In this document: piece by piece, positions 45,591 to 55,455 of the stretch | Numbering within the stretch: position 1 is the first letter of the stretch | Layout of the letters: the number at the start of each line of letters is the position of its first letter | Assembly (NCBI GenBank): GCA_003241055.1 | Contig: QFOD01000016.1 | Location: forward strand, 1-64,000 | DNA: 64,000 bases | Direction of reading: 5' to 3' | Source: Roseateles depolymerans | GTDB lineage: Bacteria > Pseudomonadota > Gammaproteobacteria > Burkholderiales > Burkholderiaceae_C | Notes under the pieces: generated by a model | What the model was told of the DNA's origin: nothing | The model's database searches: none | Seen by the model: the letters and a program-made list of their open reading frames with translations, nothing else | Program-made: the position numbers and the translations under genes

Positions 45591-46931
45591 ATGCTGGATC
45601 TTTCCAAATTCCAGGCTACCGGAGCCGAGACCTGCTTTCACGGCCGTCACATCAGCCCGCAGATCTATGCCGACCTGAACGGCAATAACTGGTCCCTGAA
45701 GGACTATGAAGCTCGCGGCGGCTACGCAGCCCTGCGCAAGATTCTCGGCAAGGACGGCGGTGAAGGCCTGACCCCCGATCAGGTGATCGCCGAGGTCAAG
45801 ACCTCGGCCCTGCGCGGCCGTGGCGGTGCGGGCTTCCCGACAGGCTTGAAGTGGAGCTTCATGCCGCGCGCCTTCCCGGGCCAGAAATACCTGGTCTGCA
45901 ACTCCGACGAAGGCGAGCCGGGCACCTGCAAGGACCGTGAGATCCTGATGCACAACCCGCACCAGGTGATCGAGGGCATGGCCATCGCCGCCTATGCGAT
46001 GGGCATTGCGGTCGGCTACAACTACATCCACGGCGAGATCTTCGAGGTCTACGAGCGCTTCGAGGCCGCCCTGGAAGAGGCCCGTGCCGCCGGCTATCTG
46101 GGTGACGCCATCATGGGCAGCAGTTTCAATTTCCAGCTGCACGGCCACCATGGTTTCGGCGCCTACATCTGCGGCGAGGAAACCGCGCTGCTGGAGTCGC
46201 TGGAAGGCAAGAAGGGCCAGCCGCGCTTCAAGCCGCCGTTCCCGGCCAGCTTCGGTCTGTACGGCAAGCCCACCACCATCAACAACACCGAGACCTTCGC
46301 GGCCGTGCCCTGGATCATCCGCAACGGCGGCCAGGCCTATCTCGAGATCGGCAAGCCCAACAACGGCGGCACCAAGCTGTTCTCGGTGTCCGGCGACGTG
46401 GAGAAGCCCGGCAACTTCGAGGTGCCGCTGGGCACGCCGTTCTCGGTGCTGCTGGAGCTCGCCGGCGGTGTGCGCAAGGGACGCAAGCTCAAGGCGGTGA
46501 TCCCGGGGGGCTCGTCCGCGCCGGTGCTGCCGGCCGACGTGATGATGCAGTGCACGATGGACTATGACTCCATCGCCAAGGCCGGCTCCATGCTGGGCTC
46601 GGGCGCGGTCATCGTCATCGACGACTCGCGCTGCATGGTGCAGAGCCTGCTGCGTCTGTCCTACTTCTACAGCCACGAGTCCTGCGGCCAGTGCACGCCC
46701 TGCCGCGAAGGCACGGGCTGGATGCACCGGGTGCTGGAACGCATCTATGCAGGCGAAGGCCGACCCGAAGACATCGATCTGCTGAATTCGGTTGCCGACA
46801 ACATCCAGGGCCGCACCATCTGCGCCCTGGGCGACGCGGCTGCGATGCCGGTGCGCGCGATGCTCAAGCACTTCAAGCATGAGTTCGTGCATCTGATTGA
46901 ACACAAGAAGCCCCTGGTGGCTCCGACCTGA
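45591..46931 (+). CDS. nuoF: NADH-quinone oxidoreductase subunit F
   Basis: NuoF binds NADH and FMN and passes electrons to 4Fe-4S cluster N3. The 446-residue protein has the FMN/NADH glycine loop GRGGAGFPTGLKWSF, CNSDEGEPGTCKDR, GAYICGEETALLESLEG and the N3 ligands in ESCGQCTPCREG. The ATG at 45591 has GAGG six bases upstream; ATG at 45585 is an alternative. Confidence 0.97.
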   Translation: MLDLSKFQATGAETCFHGRHISPQIYADLNGNNWSLKDYEARGGYAALRKILGKDGGEGLTPDQVIAEVKTSALRGRGGAGFPTGLKWSFMPRAFPGQKYLVCNSDEGEPGTCKDREILMHNPHQVIEGMAIAAYAMGIAVGYNYIHGEIFEVYERFEAALEEARAAGYLGDAIMGSSFNFQLHGHHGFGAYICGEETALLESLEGKKGQPRFKPPFPASFGLYGKPTTINNTETFAAVPWIIRNGGQAYLEIGKPNNGGTKLFSVSGDVEKPGNFEVPLGTPFSVLLELAGGVRKGRKLKAVIPGGSSAPVLPADVMMQCTMDYDSIAKAGSMLGSGAVIVIDDSRCMVQSLLRLSYFYSHESCGQCTPCREGTGWMHRVLERIYAGEGRPEDIDLLNSVADNIQGRTICALGDAAAMPVRAMLKHFKHEFVHLIEHKKPLVAPT

Positions 46932-46948
46932 TCGCGCCAGGAACAGCC

Positions 46949-49270
46949 ATGGTTGAAATCGAACTCGACGGCAAGAAGGTCTCGGTCAAGGAAGGCAGCA
47001 TGGTCATGCATGCCGCCGAACAGGCCGGTGCCTACATCCCGCACTTCTGCTATCACAAGAAACTGAGCATCGCGGCCAATTGCCGCATGTGCCTGGTGGA
47101 CGTGGAAAAGGCACCCAAGCCGCTGCCCGCCTGCGCGACCCCGGTCACGCAGGGCATGATCGTCCGCACCAAGAGCGACAAGGCGATCAAGGCCCAGCAG
47201 GGCGTCATGGAATTCCTGCTGATCAATCACCCGCTGGATTGCCCCATCTGCGACCAGGGCGGTGAGTGCCAGCTGCAGGATCTGGCCGTGGGCTACGGTG
47301 GCTCCAAGAGCCGCTACTCGGAAGAGAAGCGCGTGGTCTTCCACAAGAGCGTGGGCCCGCTGATCTCCATGGAGGAGATGAGCCGCTGCATCCACTGCAC
47401 CCGCTGCGTGCGCTTCGGCCAGGAGATCGCCGGTCAGATGGAACTGGGCATGGCTCACCGCGGTGAGTACAGTGAGATCCAGACCTTCGTCGGCCGCTCG
47501 GTGGACTCCGAGCTGTCGGGCAACATGATCGACATCTGCCCGGTCGGCGCGCTGACCAGCAAGCCCTTCCGCTACAGCGCCCGCACCTGGGAGCTGTCGC
47601 GCCGCAAGAGCGTGTCGCCGCACGATTCCACCGGTGCCAACCTGGTCGTCCAGGTCAAGGGCAACGAGGTGATGCGCGTCGTGCCGCTCGAGAACGAAGA
47701 CGTCAACGAGTGCTGGATCGCCGACCGTGACCGTTTCAGCTACGAGGCGCTGAACAGCGACGCCCGCCTGAGCTCGCCCATGATCAAGCAGGGCGGGGCG
47801 TGGAAGCAGGTGGACTGGACCACCGCGCTGGAATATGTCGCCACCGGCCTGAAGTCGATCAAGGACCAGCATGGCGCGGCCGCCATCGGCGCGCTGGGCT
47901 CGGCCCACAGCACCGTCGAGGAACTGCACCTGCTCGCCCAGGTCGTGCGCGGCCTGGGCAGCGACAACATCGACCACCGCCTGCGCCATGCCGACTTCGG
48001 CAATGCCGCCTCCGCCGGCGAAGCCCGCTGGCTGGGCCGCTCGGTCGCCTCGCTGTCCGAACTGGACCGTGCGCTGGTGATCGGTTCGGTGCTGCGCAAG
48101 GACCATCCGCTGTTCTCGGCCCGCCTGCGCCACGCCGCACGCCGCGGCGCGGAGATCAGCCGCATCGGTGCCCAGGGCGACGACTGGCTGATGCCCGTGC
48201 GTCAGACCGTCACGCTGGCGCCGTCGCGCTGGATCAACGCGCTGGCCGATGTGGCCACCGCCATTGGCCAGACCACCGGCGCCCAGGCCCCGGTCGCCGG
48301 TGAAGCCACCGAGGCCGCCCAGGCCATTGCCGCCAGCCTGCTGAGCGGTCAGTCCAAGGCCGTGCTGCTGGGCAATGCCGCCGCACAGCATCCGCAGGCC
48401 TCCGGCTTGCTGGCGCTGGCCCAGTGGATTGGCGAGCAGACCGGCGCGACCGTCGGCTACTTCGGCGAAGCCGCCAACAGCGTGGGTGCCCAGTGGGTGA
48501 AGGCTCAGCCGCAGAACGGCGGCCTGGACGCCGGCGCGATGCTGTCGTCCACCGCGCTGAAGGCGCTGGTGCTGCTGAACACCGATCCGCTGCTGGACTC
48601 GGCCAACCCGGCGGCGGCCGCCAAGGCGCTGGCCGCGGCCGAGATGGTCGTGGTGCTGAGCCCCTTCAAGACCGGCGTCGAGTACGCGGACGTGATCCTG
48701 CCGACCGCGCCCTTCACCGAGACCTCCGGTTCCTTCGTGAACGCCGAGGGTCGCGTGCAGAGCTTCGCCGGTGTCGTGAAGGCGCTGGGCGAGACCCGTC
48801 CGGGCTGGAAGATCCTGCGCGTGCTGGGCAATCTGCTGGGCCTGCCGGGCTTCGATTTCGACAGCTCCGAGCAGGTGCGTGCCGCCGCGCTGGGGCAGGG
48901 CGATCTGAGCGCCCGCCTGAACAACCGCACCACCGCGCAAGCCGTGGCGGTGGCGGCCGGCGAGGGCGTGGAGCGCATCGCCAACCTGCCCATCTATGCC
49001 AGCGACAACCTGGTGCGCCAGGCCTCGTCCCTGCAACTGACCGCCGATGGCCGCCAGGCGGCGATGGTGGGCCTGCCCATTGGTCTGTGGCAGCAACTGG
49101 GCCTGCAGGCAGGCGACCAGGTTCGCCTGGTGCAGGACGGCGGTGCCGCCCAACTGCCGGCGCGTCTGGAAGCCGACCTGCCCGAGGGCACGGCCCGCGT
49201 GCCGGCCGGTCTGGCACAAACCGCCACGCTGGGTGCGGCCTTCGGCACGCTGACCCTGAGCAAGGTCTGA
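46949..49270 (+). CDS. nuoG: NADH-quinone oxidoreductase subunit G
   Basis: NuoG is the large 75-kDa-type subunit with several Fe-S clusters in the electron path. The 773-residue protein has the 2Fe-2S domain (YIPHFCYHKKLSIAANCRMCLVDVEK), the CDQGGECQLQD and CIHCTRCVRFGQEI cluster motifs, then a molybdopterin-oxidoreductase-like domain without cofactor role. The C-terminal third is Ala-rich and less conserved, as usual for betaproteobacterial NuoG. Confidence 0.96.
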   Translation: MVEIELDGKKVSVKEGSMVMHAAEQAGAYIPHFCYHKKLSIAANCRMCLVDVEKAPKPLPACATPVTQGMIVRTKSDKAIKAQQGVMEFLLINHPLDCPICDQGGECQLQDLAVGYGGSKSRYSEEKRVVFHKSVGPLISMEEMSRCIHCTRCVRFGQEIAGQMELGMAHRGEYSEIQTFVGRSVDSELSGNMIDICPVGALTSKPFRYSARTWELSRRKSVSPHDSTGANLVVQVKGNEVMRVVPLENEDVNECWIADRDRFSYEALNSDARLSSPMIKQGGAWKQVDWTTALEYVATGLKSIKDQHGAAAIGALGSAHSTVEELHLLAQVVRGLGSDNIDHRLRHADFGNAASAGEARWLGRSVASLSELDRALVIGSVLRKDHPLFSARLRHAARRGAEISRIGAQGDDWLMPVRQTVTLAPSRWINALADVATAIGQTTGAQAPVAGEATEAAQAIAASLLSGQSKAVLLGNAAAQHPQASGLLALAQWIGEQTGATVGYFGEAANSVGAQWVKAQPQNGGLDAGAMLSSTALKALVLLNTDPLLDSANPAAAAKALAAAEMVVVLSPFKTGVEYADVILPTAPFTETSGSFVNAEGRVQSFAGVVKALGETRPGWKILRVLGNLLGLPGFDFDSSEQVRAAALGQGDLSARLNNRTTAQAVAVAAGEGVERIANLPIYASDNLVRQASSLQLTADGRQAAMVGLPIGLWQQLGLQAGDQVRLVQDGGAAQLPARLEADLPEGTARVPAGLAQTATLGAAFGTLTLSKV

Positions 49271-49286
49271 TCGGAGACGCTGCAGC

Positions 49287-50384
49287 ATGATCGAAACTCT
49301 CTACCAAGCTGGCGCTTCGGCGCTGGGCGGCGTCTGGCCGGTGATCTGGAGCCTCATCAAGATCATCGCGGTGGTTGCACCGCTGATGATCTGCGTGGCC
49401 TACCTGACGCTGTGGGAACGCAAGGCCATCGGCTGGTCGCAGATCCGCCCGGGCCCCAACCGCGTGGGCCCCTATGGTCTGCTGACCCCCATCGCCGACG
49501 CGGTGAAGCTGATCTTCAAGGAGATCATCAAGCCGACCGCCGCGAACAAGGGCCTGTTCTTCCTGGGCCCCATCCTGACCATCATGCCGGCGCTGGCCGC
49601 CTGGGCCGTCGTGCCCTTCGGCCCCGAGGCCGCGGTGGCCAACGTGAACGCCGGCCTGCTGTTCCTGATGGCGATCACCTCGCTGGAGGTCTACGGGGTG
49701 ATCATCGCCGGCTGGGCGTCCAACTCCAAGTACGCCTTCCTGGGCGCACTGCGCGCGTCGGCCCAGATGGTGTCCTACGAAATCGCGATGGGCTTCGCGC
49801 TGGTCGTGGTGCTGATGGTGACCGGCAGCCTGAACATGACCGCCGTGGTGCAGAGCCAGGAGAAGGGCATGTTCGCGGCCATGGGTCTGAACATCCTGTC
49901 CTGGAACTGGCTGCCGCTGCTGCCCATCTTCCTCATCTACTTCATCTCCGGCCTGGCCGAGACCAACCGACACCCGTTTGACGTGGTGGAGGGCGAGTCC
50001 GAGATCGTGGCCGGTCACATGATCGAGTACTCGGGCATGTCGTTCGCGATGTTCTTCCTCGCGGAATACGCCAACATGATCCTCGTGTCGGCCCTGGCCG
50101 TCGTGATGTTCCTGGGTGGCTGGAGTGCCCCGGTTTCCTGGAGCCTCTTCGGCCTGCAGACGCCGCAGTTCATCGTCGACACGATGGCGTTCTGGAACTG
50201 GGCCTGGCTGTTCATGAAGACCTTCTTCGTCGTGACCATGTTCCTGTGGGTGCGTGCCACGTTCCCGCGCTACCGCTACGACCAGATCATGCGTCTGGGC
50301 TGGAAGATCTTCATCCCGCTGACCCTGGTCTGGCTGGTCGTCGTCGGTCTGTGGATGCAGACGCCCTTCAACATCTGGAAGTAA
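49287..50384 (+). CDS. nuoH: NADH-quinone oxidoreductase subunit H
   Basis: NuoH is the membrane subunit that forms the quinone entry channel and first proton pathway. The 365-residue protein has eight or so helices and the signature loops ERKAIGWSQIRPGPNRVGPYGLLTPIADAVKLIFKE and GLAETNRHPFDVVEGESEIVAGHMIEYSGM, the latter with the Glu residues of the E channel. Confidence 0.97.
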   Translation: MIETLYQAGASALGGVWPVIWSLIKIIAVVAPLMICVAYLTLWERKAIGWSQIRPGPNRVGPYGLLTPIADAVKLIFKEIIKPTAANKGLFFLGPILTIMPALAAWAVVPFGPEAAVANVNAGLLFLMAITSLEVYGVIIAGWASNSKYAFLGALRASAQMVSYEIAMGFALVVVLMVTGSLNMTAVVQSQEKGMFAAMGLNILSWNWLPLLPIFLIYFISGLAETNRHPFDVVEGESEIVAGHMIEYSGMSFAMFFLAEYANMILVSALAVVMFLGGWSAPVSWSLFGLQTPQFIVDTMAFWNWAWLFMKTFFVVTMFLWVRATFPRYRYDQIMRLGWKIFIPLTLVWLVVVGLWMQTPFNIWK

Positions 50385-50388
50385 ACAG

Positions 50389-50877
50389 ATGTCCACTTTC
50401 CTGAATTTCGCCAAGAGCCTTCTGCTCACCGAGCTGTTCAAGGGCATGGCCCTGACCGGCCGGCATTTCTTGTCGCGCAACATCACGGTTCAGTTCCCCG
50501 AGGAAAAGACACCGCTGAGCCCGCGTTTCCGTGGCCTGCACGCGCTGCGTCGCTACGAGAACGGTGAAGAGCGCTGCATCGCCTGCAAGCTGTGCGAGGC
50601 CGTGTGCCCGGCGATGGCCATCACCATCGAGTCCGACGTGCGCGCCGACGGCAGCCGCCGCACCACGCGCTACGACATCGACCTGACGAAGTGCATCTTC
50701 TGCGGCTTCTGCGAAGAGAGCTGCCCGGTGGACTCCATCGTCGAGACCAACATCTTCGAGTACCACGGCGAGAAGCGTGGTGACCTCTACTTCACCAAGG
50801 ACATGCTGCTGGCGGTCGGCGACAAGTACGAGCCCCAGATCGCAGCCCAAAAGGAGGCCGACGCCAAGTACCGCTGA
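50389..50877 (+). CDS. nuoI: NADH-quinone oxidoreductase subunit I
   Basis: NuoI is the 23-kDa-type ferredoxin-like subunit with clusters N6a and N6b. The 162-residue protein has two 4Fe-4S motifs, CIACKLCEAVCPAMA and CIFCGFCEESCPVDS. It starts four bases after nuoH. Confidence 0.97.
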   Translation: MSTFLNFAKSLLLTELFKGMALTGRHFLSRNITVQFPEEKTPLSPRFRGLHALRRYENGEERCIACKLCEAVCPAMAITIESDVRADGSRRTTRYDIDLTKCIFCGFCEESCPVDSIVETNIFEYHGEKRGDLYFTKDMLLAVGDKYEPQIAAQKEADAKYR

Positions 50878-50936
50878 GTTCGGCGGGGTGCGCTGGACGC
50901 GCTCCGATTCGATTCACACGGTTTGGTTGGATTCGC

Positions 50937-51566
50937 ATGGACACCACGACCATCCTCTTCTACGTCTTCTCCGTCATCCTGCTCGGCAGTTCGGTTCGCG
51001 TGATCACCGCGAAGAACACCGTGCATTCGGCGCTCTTCCTGATCCTGGCCTTCTTCACGGCGTCCTGCATCTGGATGCTGCTCAAGGCCGAGTTCCTCGC
51101 TATTGCCCTGGTGCTGGTCTACATCGGCGCGGTCATGGTGCTGTTCCTGTTCGTCGTGATGATGCTGGACCTGCATTCGGACAGCGTCCGCGAGGGTTTC
51201 TGGCTGCACATGCCCGTCGCAGCACTGGTCGGTGCCCTCATCGCGCTGGAGATGGGCGTGGTGCTGATGGGCGGCTTCCAGCTGACCCAGGCCCCCGTGC
51301 CGACGCCCGCTGAGGTGCAGATGGGTAACACCAAGCTGCTGGGCATCGAGATCTACACCAACTATCTGTACCCGCTGGAAATCGCGGCCGTGCTGCTGCT
51401 GGTGGCAATCGTTGCCGCCATCGCGCTGACGCTGCGCGAGCGCAAGGACTCCCGCTACGTTGATCCGTCGGACCAGGTCAAGGTCAAGAAGGCCGACCGC
51501 CTGCGCATCGTGAAGATGGCGCCCACCGTGGCGTCCGAAGCCAAGACCGAAGGAGAGCAGGCATGA
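50937..51566 (+). CDS. nuoJ: NADH-quinone oxidoreductase subunit J
   Basis: NuoJ is a five-helix membrane subunit. The 209-residue protein has the conserved region KNTVHSALFLILAFFTASCIWMLLKAEFLAIALVLVYIGAVMVLFLFVVMMLD, including the pi-bulge helix involved in coupling. A 59-bp gap after nuoI is the largest inside the operon up to here. It overlaps nuoK by four bases. Confidence 0.96.
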   Translation: MDTTTILFYVFSVILLGSSVRVITAKNTVHSALFLILAFFTASCIWMLLKAEFLAIALVLVYIGAVMVLFLFVVMMLDLHSDSVREGFWLHMPVAALVGALIALEMGVVLMGGFQLTQAPVPTPAEVQMGNTKLLGIEIYTNYLYPLEIAAVLLLVAIVAAIALTLRERKDSRYVDPSDQVKVKKADRLRIVKMAPTVASEAKTEGEQA

Positions 51567-51874
51567 CCGGACTGACGCTGGGTCATTTCCTGACGCTGGG
51601 CGCGATGCTGTTCGCGCTGTCGGTGATCGGGATCTTCCTGAACCGCAAGAACCTGATCGTGCTGCTGATGGCCATCGAGCTGATGCTGCTGGCGGTCAAC
51701 CTGAATTTCGTCGCGTTCTCGCACTACCTCGGCGACATGGCCGGCCAGGTGTTCGTGTTCTTCATCCTGACCGTCGCGGCGGCCGAATCGGCCATCGGCC
51801 TGGCCATCCTGGTCGTGGTGTTCCGCAACCGCAGCAGCATCAAGGTCGAAGAGCTTGACGCGCTGAAGGGCTGA
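51563..51874 (+). CDS. nuoK: NADH-quinone oxidoreductase subunit K
   Basis: NuoK is a three-helix subunit with two membrane glutamates for proton transfer. The 103-residue protein has them in LLMAIELMLLAVNLNFVAFS and FFILTVAAAESAIGLAILVVVF. Its start overlaps the nuoJ stop, so translation is coupled. Confidence 0.97.
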   Translation: MTGLTLGHFLTLGAMLFALSVIGIFLNRKNLIVLLMAIELMLLAVNLNFVAFSHYLGDMAGQVFVFFILTVAAAESAIGLAILVVVFRNRSSIKVEELDALKG

Positions 51875-51896
51875 TCTCAGAGGACACGGAAAGAAG

Positions 51897-53945
51897 ATGT
51901 CTGCACAACTCTCCCAGAACCTCCTGCTGACGGTGCCGATGGCGCCGCTGGCTGGCGCCGTCATCGCCGGTTTCTTCGGCAAGGCGGTCGGCCGGCGTGG
52001 CGCGCATGCCGCGACCATCCTCGGCGTGCTCATCGCGTTCGTCATCTCCGCAATGACGCTCTACAGCGTTGCCGTGGACGGCGCGCGCTTCAATCAGACG
52101 GTCTACGAGTGGATGACGCTCGGCGGCCTGAAGATGGAAGTCGGCTTCATGGTCGATGGCCTGACCGCGATGATGATGTGCGTCGTGACCTTCGTGTCGC
52201 TGATGGTTCACATCTACACCATCGGCTACATGGAAGAGGACCCGGGCTACCAGCGCTTCTTCTCGTACATCTCGCTGTTCACGTTCAGCATGCTGATGCT
52301 GGTCATGAGCAACAACATGCTGCAGCTGTTCTTCGGCTGGGAAGCCGTGGGCCTGGTGTCCTACCTGCTGATCGGCTTCTGGTTCAAGAAGCCGACCGCT
52401 GTGTTCGCCAACATGAAGGCCTTCCTGGTCAATCGCGTGGGTGACTTCGGCTTCATCCTGGGCATCGGCCTGCTGCTGGCCTATGGTGGTTCGCTGAACT
52501 ACACCGAGACCTTTGCCAAGGCGGACGAACTGGCCAAGCTGGCCTTCCCGCTGCCCCTGTTCGGCGGTGACTGGTCGCTGCTGACGGTAGCCTGCATCTG
52601 CCTGTTCATCGGCGCGATGGGCAAGTCGGCGCAGTTCCCGCTGCACGTGTGGCTGCCGGACTCGATGGAAGGCCCGACCCCCATCTCCGCGCTGATCCAC
52701 GCCGCCACGATGGTGACCGCCGGCATCTTCATGGTGTCGCGCTTCAGCCCGCTGTTCGAGCTGTCCGACACGGCCCTGAACTTCGTGATGGTGATCGGCG
52801 CGATCACGGCGCTGTTCATGGGCTTCCTGGGCATCATCCAGAACGACATCAAGCGCGTCGTCGCGTACTCCACGCTGTCTCAGCTGGGTTACATGACCGT
52901 GGCGCTGGGCGCCTCGGCCTACTCGGTCGCCGTGTTCCACCTGATGACGCACGCGTTCTTCAAGGCACTGCTGTTCCTGGGCGCTGGCTCCGTCATCATC
53001 GGCATGCACCACGACCAGGACATCCGCAACATGGGCGGCCTGCGCAAGTACATGCCCATCACCTGGATCACCTCGCTGCTGGGCTCGCTGGCGCTGATCG
53101 GCACGCCGCTGTTCGCGGGCTTCTACTCCAAGGACTCCATCATCGAGGCCGTGGCCGCCAGCCACCTGCCGGCCGCGGGTTTCGCGTATTTCGCCGTGAT
53201 CGCGGGCGTGTTCGTCACTGCCTTCTACAGCTTCCGGATGTACTTCCTGGTCTTCCACGGCAAGGAGCACTTCCACCACAAGCCCTTCCCGGGTGAGCAC
53301 GACGATCACGACGACGACCATGGCCATGCGCACACGCCGCATGAGTCGCCCTGGGTGGTGACGGCTCCGCTGGTGCTGCTGGCCATTCCGTCGGTGGTGA
53401 TCGGCTTCCTGACCATCCAGCCGATGCTGTATGGCGACTTCCTCAAGGACGCCATCCACATCAACCTGCACGCCCATCCGGCGATGGAGGAACTGGCTGC
53501 CGAATTCCACGGCGCTGCGGCGATGGCCCTGCACGCCTTCAGCACGCTGCCGTTCTGGCTGGCTCTGGCGGGTGTGGTGACGGCCTACGTCTTCTACATG
53601 GTGGCGCCAAGCATCCCGGCCACGCTGGCCAAGGTGCTGCGTCCGCTGATCGTGGTGCTTGAGAACAAGTACTACATGGACTGGATCAACGAGAACATCC
53701 TGGCCCGTGCGGCGCGCGCCATCGGCGTGGGCCTGTGGAAGGGTGGTGATACGGCGCTGATCGATGGGCTGCTGATCAACGGCTCCGCGAAGGCGGTAGG
53801 CGGCATCGCCGGCCTGGTCCGCCGCGTGCAGACCGGCTACCTGTACTGGTACGCCCTCGTGATGATCCTGGGCGTCGTCGGTCTGATGACCTGGCAGCTC
53901 TGGCCCGAAATCGAGCGCCAGTTCCGGGCCCTGATCGGCCTCTGA
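51897..53945 (+). CDS. nuoL: NADH-quinone oxidoreductase subunit L
   Basis: NuoL is the distal antiporter-like subunit with the long lateral helix. The 682-residue protein has the core Glu and Lys helices (QLFFGWEAVGLVSYLLIGFWF, GKSAQFPLHVWLPDSMEGPTPISALIHAATMVTAGIF) and the C-terminal lateral helix region. Between later helices, about residues 457-485, is a loop very rich in His and Asp (HFHHKPFPGEHDDHDDDHG and following), which could bind metal or just be a surface loop. Confidence 0.97.
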   Translation: MSAQLSQNLLLTVPMAPLAGAVIAGFFGKAVGRRGAHAATILGVLIAFVISAMTLYSVAVDGARFNQTVYEWMTLGGLKMEVGFMVDGLTAMMMCVVTFVSLMVHIYTIGYMEEDPGYQRFFSYISLFTFSMLMLVMSNNMLQLFFGWEAVGLVSYLLIGFWFKKPTAVFANMKAFLVNRVGDFGFILGIGLLLAYGGSLNYTETFAKADELAKLAFPLPLFGGDWSLLTVACICLFIGAMGKSAQFPLHVWLPDSMEGPTPISALIHAATMVTAGIFMVSRFSPLFELSDTALNFVMVIGAITALFMGFLGIIQNDIKRVVAYSTLSQLGYMTVALGASAYSVAVFHLMTHAFFKALLFLGAGSVIIGMHHDQDIRNMGGLRKYMPITWITSLLGSLALIGTPLFAGFYSKDSIIEAVAASHLPAAGFAYFAVIAGVFVTAFYSFRMYFLVFHGKEHFHHKPFPGEHDDHDDDHGHAHTPHESPWVVTAPLVLLAIPSVVIGFLTIQPMLYGDFLKDAIHINLHAHPAMEELAAEFHGAAAMALHAFSTLPFWLALAGVVTAYVFYMVAPSIPATLAKVLRPLIVVLENKYYMDWINENILARAARAIGVGLWKGGDTALIDGLLINGSAKAVGGIAGLVRRVQTGYLYWYALVMILGVVGLMTWQLWPEIERQFRALIGL

Positions 53946-53966
53946 GCTCGGACGCGGAGAACAAGA

Positions 53967-55445
53967 ATGTTGCTGAGTCTTGCGATTTTTCTGCCCATCG
54001 TCTGCGGCGCGCTGCTGCTGGCGCTCGGGCGTGACGAGCAGGCCACGACCGTGCGCTGGATGGCGCTCGTCGGTGCCGTGCTGAGTTTCCTGGTGACGCT
54101 GCCGCTGATCACCGGCTTCGACACCTCGACGGCCGCGATGCAGTTCGTCGAGAACCTGCCCTGGATCGAGCGCTTCAACATCCGCTACCACCTGGGCGTG
54201 GACGGCATCTCGATGTGGTTCGTGCCCCTGACGGCCTTCATCACCATCATCGTGGTGATCTCGGCCTGGGATGTCATCGAGAACCGCGTGAACCAGTTCA
54301 TGGGCGCCTTCCTGATCCTGTCGGGTCTGATGGTGGGCGTCTTCACGGCACTGGACGGCATGCTGTTCTACGTGTTCTTCGAGGCGACGCTGCTGCCGAT
54401 GTACATCATCATCGGCGTGTGGGGCGGCCCGCGGCGCGTCTATGCAGCGTTCAAGTTCTTCCTCTACACGCTCGCCGGTTCGCTGCTGATGCTGGTCGCG
54501 TTGCTGTACCTGTACTACCAGTCGGCCGGCAGCTTCGATATCCAGACCTGGCACCAACTGCCGCTCACGGGTACGGCCCAGACGCTGCTGTTCTTCGCCT
54601 TCCTGGCGGCCTTCGCGGTGAAGGTGCCGATGTGGCCGGTGCACACCTGGCTGCCCGATGCCCACGTCGAGGCGCCTACCGGCGGTTCGGTGGTGCTGGC
54701 GGCCATCATGCTGAAGCTGGGTTGCTACGGCTTCCTGCGTTTCTCGCTGCCGATCGCACCTGACGCTGCGCGCGAATGGGCCTGGCTGATCATCGCGATG
54801 TCGCTGATCGCCGTGGTCTACATCGGCCTGGTTGCCCTGGTGCAGAAGGACATGAAGAAGCTGGTGGCCTACTCGTCCATCGCGCACATGGGATTCGTGA
54901 CCCTGGGCTTCTTCGTGTTCAACGAGCTGGGCGTGGCCGGCGGCATCGTGCAGATGATCTCGCACGGCTTCGTGTCCGGCGCGATGTTCCTGTGCATCGG
55001 CGTTCTCTACGACCGCGTGCATTCCCGTGAGATCTCGGCCTATGGCGGCGTGGTCAACACCATGCCCAAGTTCGCAGCATTCGCGGTGTTCTTCGGCATG
55101 GCTAACTGCGGCCTGCCGGCCACGGCAGGCTTCGTCGGCGAATGGATGGTGATCCTGGGCACGGTCGGCCACAATTTCTGGCTGGGTGCCATCGCCGCGA
55201 CTGCGCTGGTGTTCGGCGCCGCCTACACGCTGTGGATGATCAAGCGCGTCTACTTCGGTGACATCGCCAACGACAACGTGCGTGCGCTGACCGACATCAA
55301 CAAGCGTGAATTCCTGATGCTGGGCGTGCTGGCCGTCGCCGTGCTGTGGATGGGCGTGTTCCCCAAGCCCTTCACCGACGTCATGCACGCTTCCGTTGGC
55401 GAACTGCTCAAGCATGTGGCCCAGAGCAAACTGATCCCGGGCTGA
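53967..55445 (+). CDS. nuoM: NADH-quinone oxidoreductase subunit M
   Basis: NuoM is an antiporter-like proton-pumping subunit. The 492-residue protein has YVFFEATLLPMYIIIGVWGG with the key Glu, KVPMWPVHTWLPDAHVEAPTGGSVVLAAIMLKLGCYG with the key Lys, and SSIAHMGFVTLG. It lies 21 bases after nuoL and 10 before nuoN. Confidence 0.97.
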   Translation: MLLSLAIFLPIVCGALLLALGRDEQATTVRWMALVGAVLSFLVTLPLITGFDTSTAAMQFVENLPWIERFNIRYHLGVDGISMWFVPLTAFITIIVVISAWDVIENRVNQFMGAFLILSGLMVGVFTALDGMLFYVFFEATLLPMYIIIGVWGGPRRVYAAFKFFLYTLAGSLLMLVALLYLYYQSAGSFDIQTWHQLPLTGTAQTLLFFAFLAAFAVKVPMWPVHTWLPDAHVEAPTGGSVVLAAIMLKLGCYGFLRFSLPIAPDAAREWAWLIIAMSLIAVVYIGLVALVQKDMKKLVAYSSIAHMGFVTLGFFVFNELGVAGGIVQMISHGFVSGAMFLCIGVLYDRVHSREISAYGGVVNTMPKFAAFAVFFGMANCGLPATAGFVGEWMVILGTVGHNFWLGAIAATALVFGAAYTLWMIKRVYFGDIANDNVRALTDINKREFLMLGVLAVAVLWMGVFPKPFTDVMHASVGELLKHVAQSKLIPG

Positions 55446-55455
55446 GGCACATCCA

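Noticed and set aside
46745..49288. An 847-codon open frame antisense to nuoG
   Set aside because: Pure shadow of nuoG codon bias with no family resemblance.
51840..55415. A 1191-codon open frame antisense to nuoL and nuoM
   Set aside because: Composition (His, Gln, Arg, Glu rich) reflects the complement of hydrophobic codons; no domains, no ribosome binding site, and both sense genes are certain.
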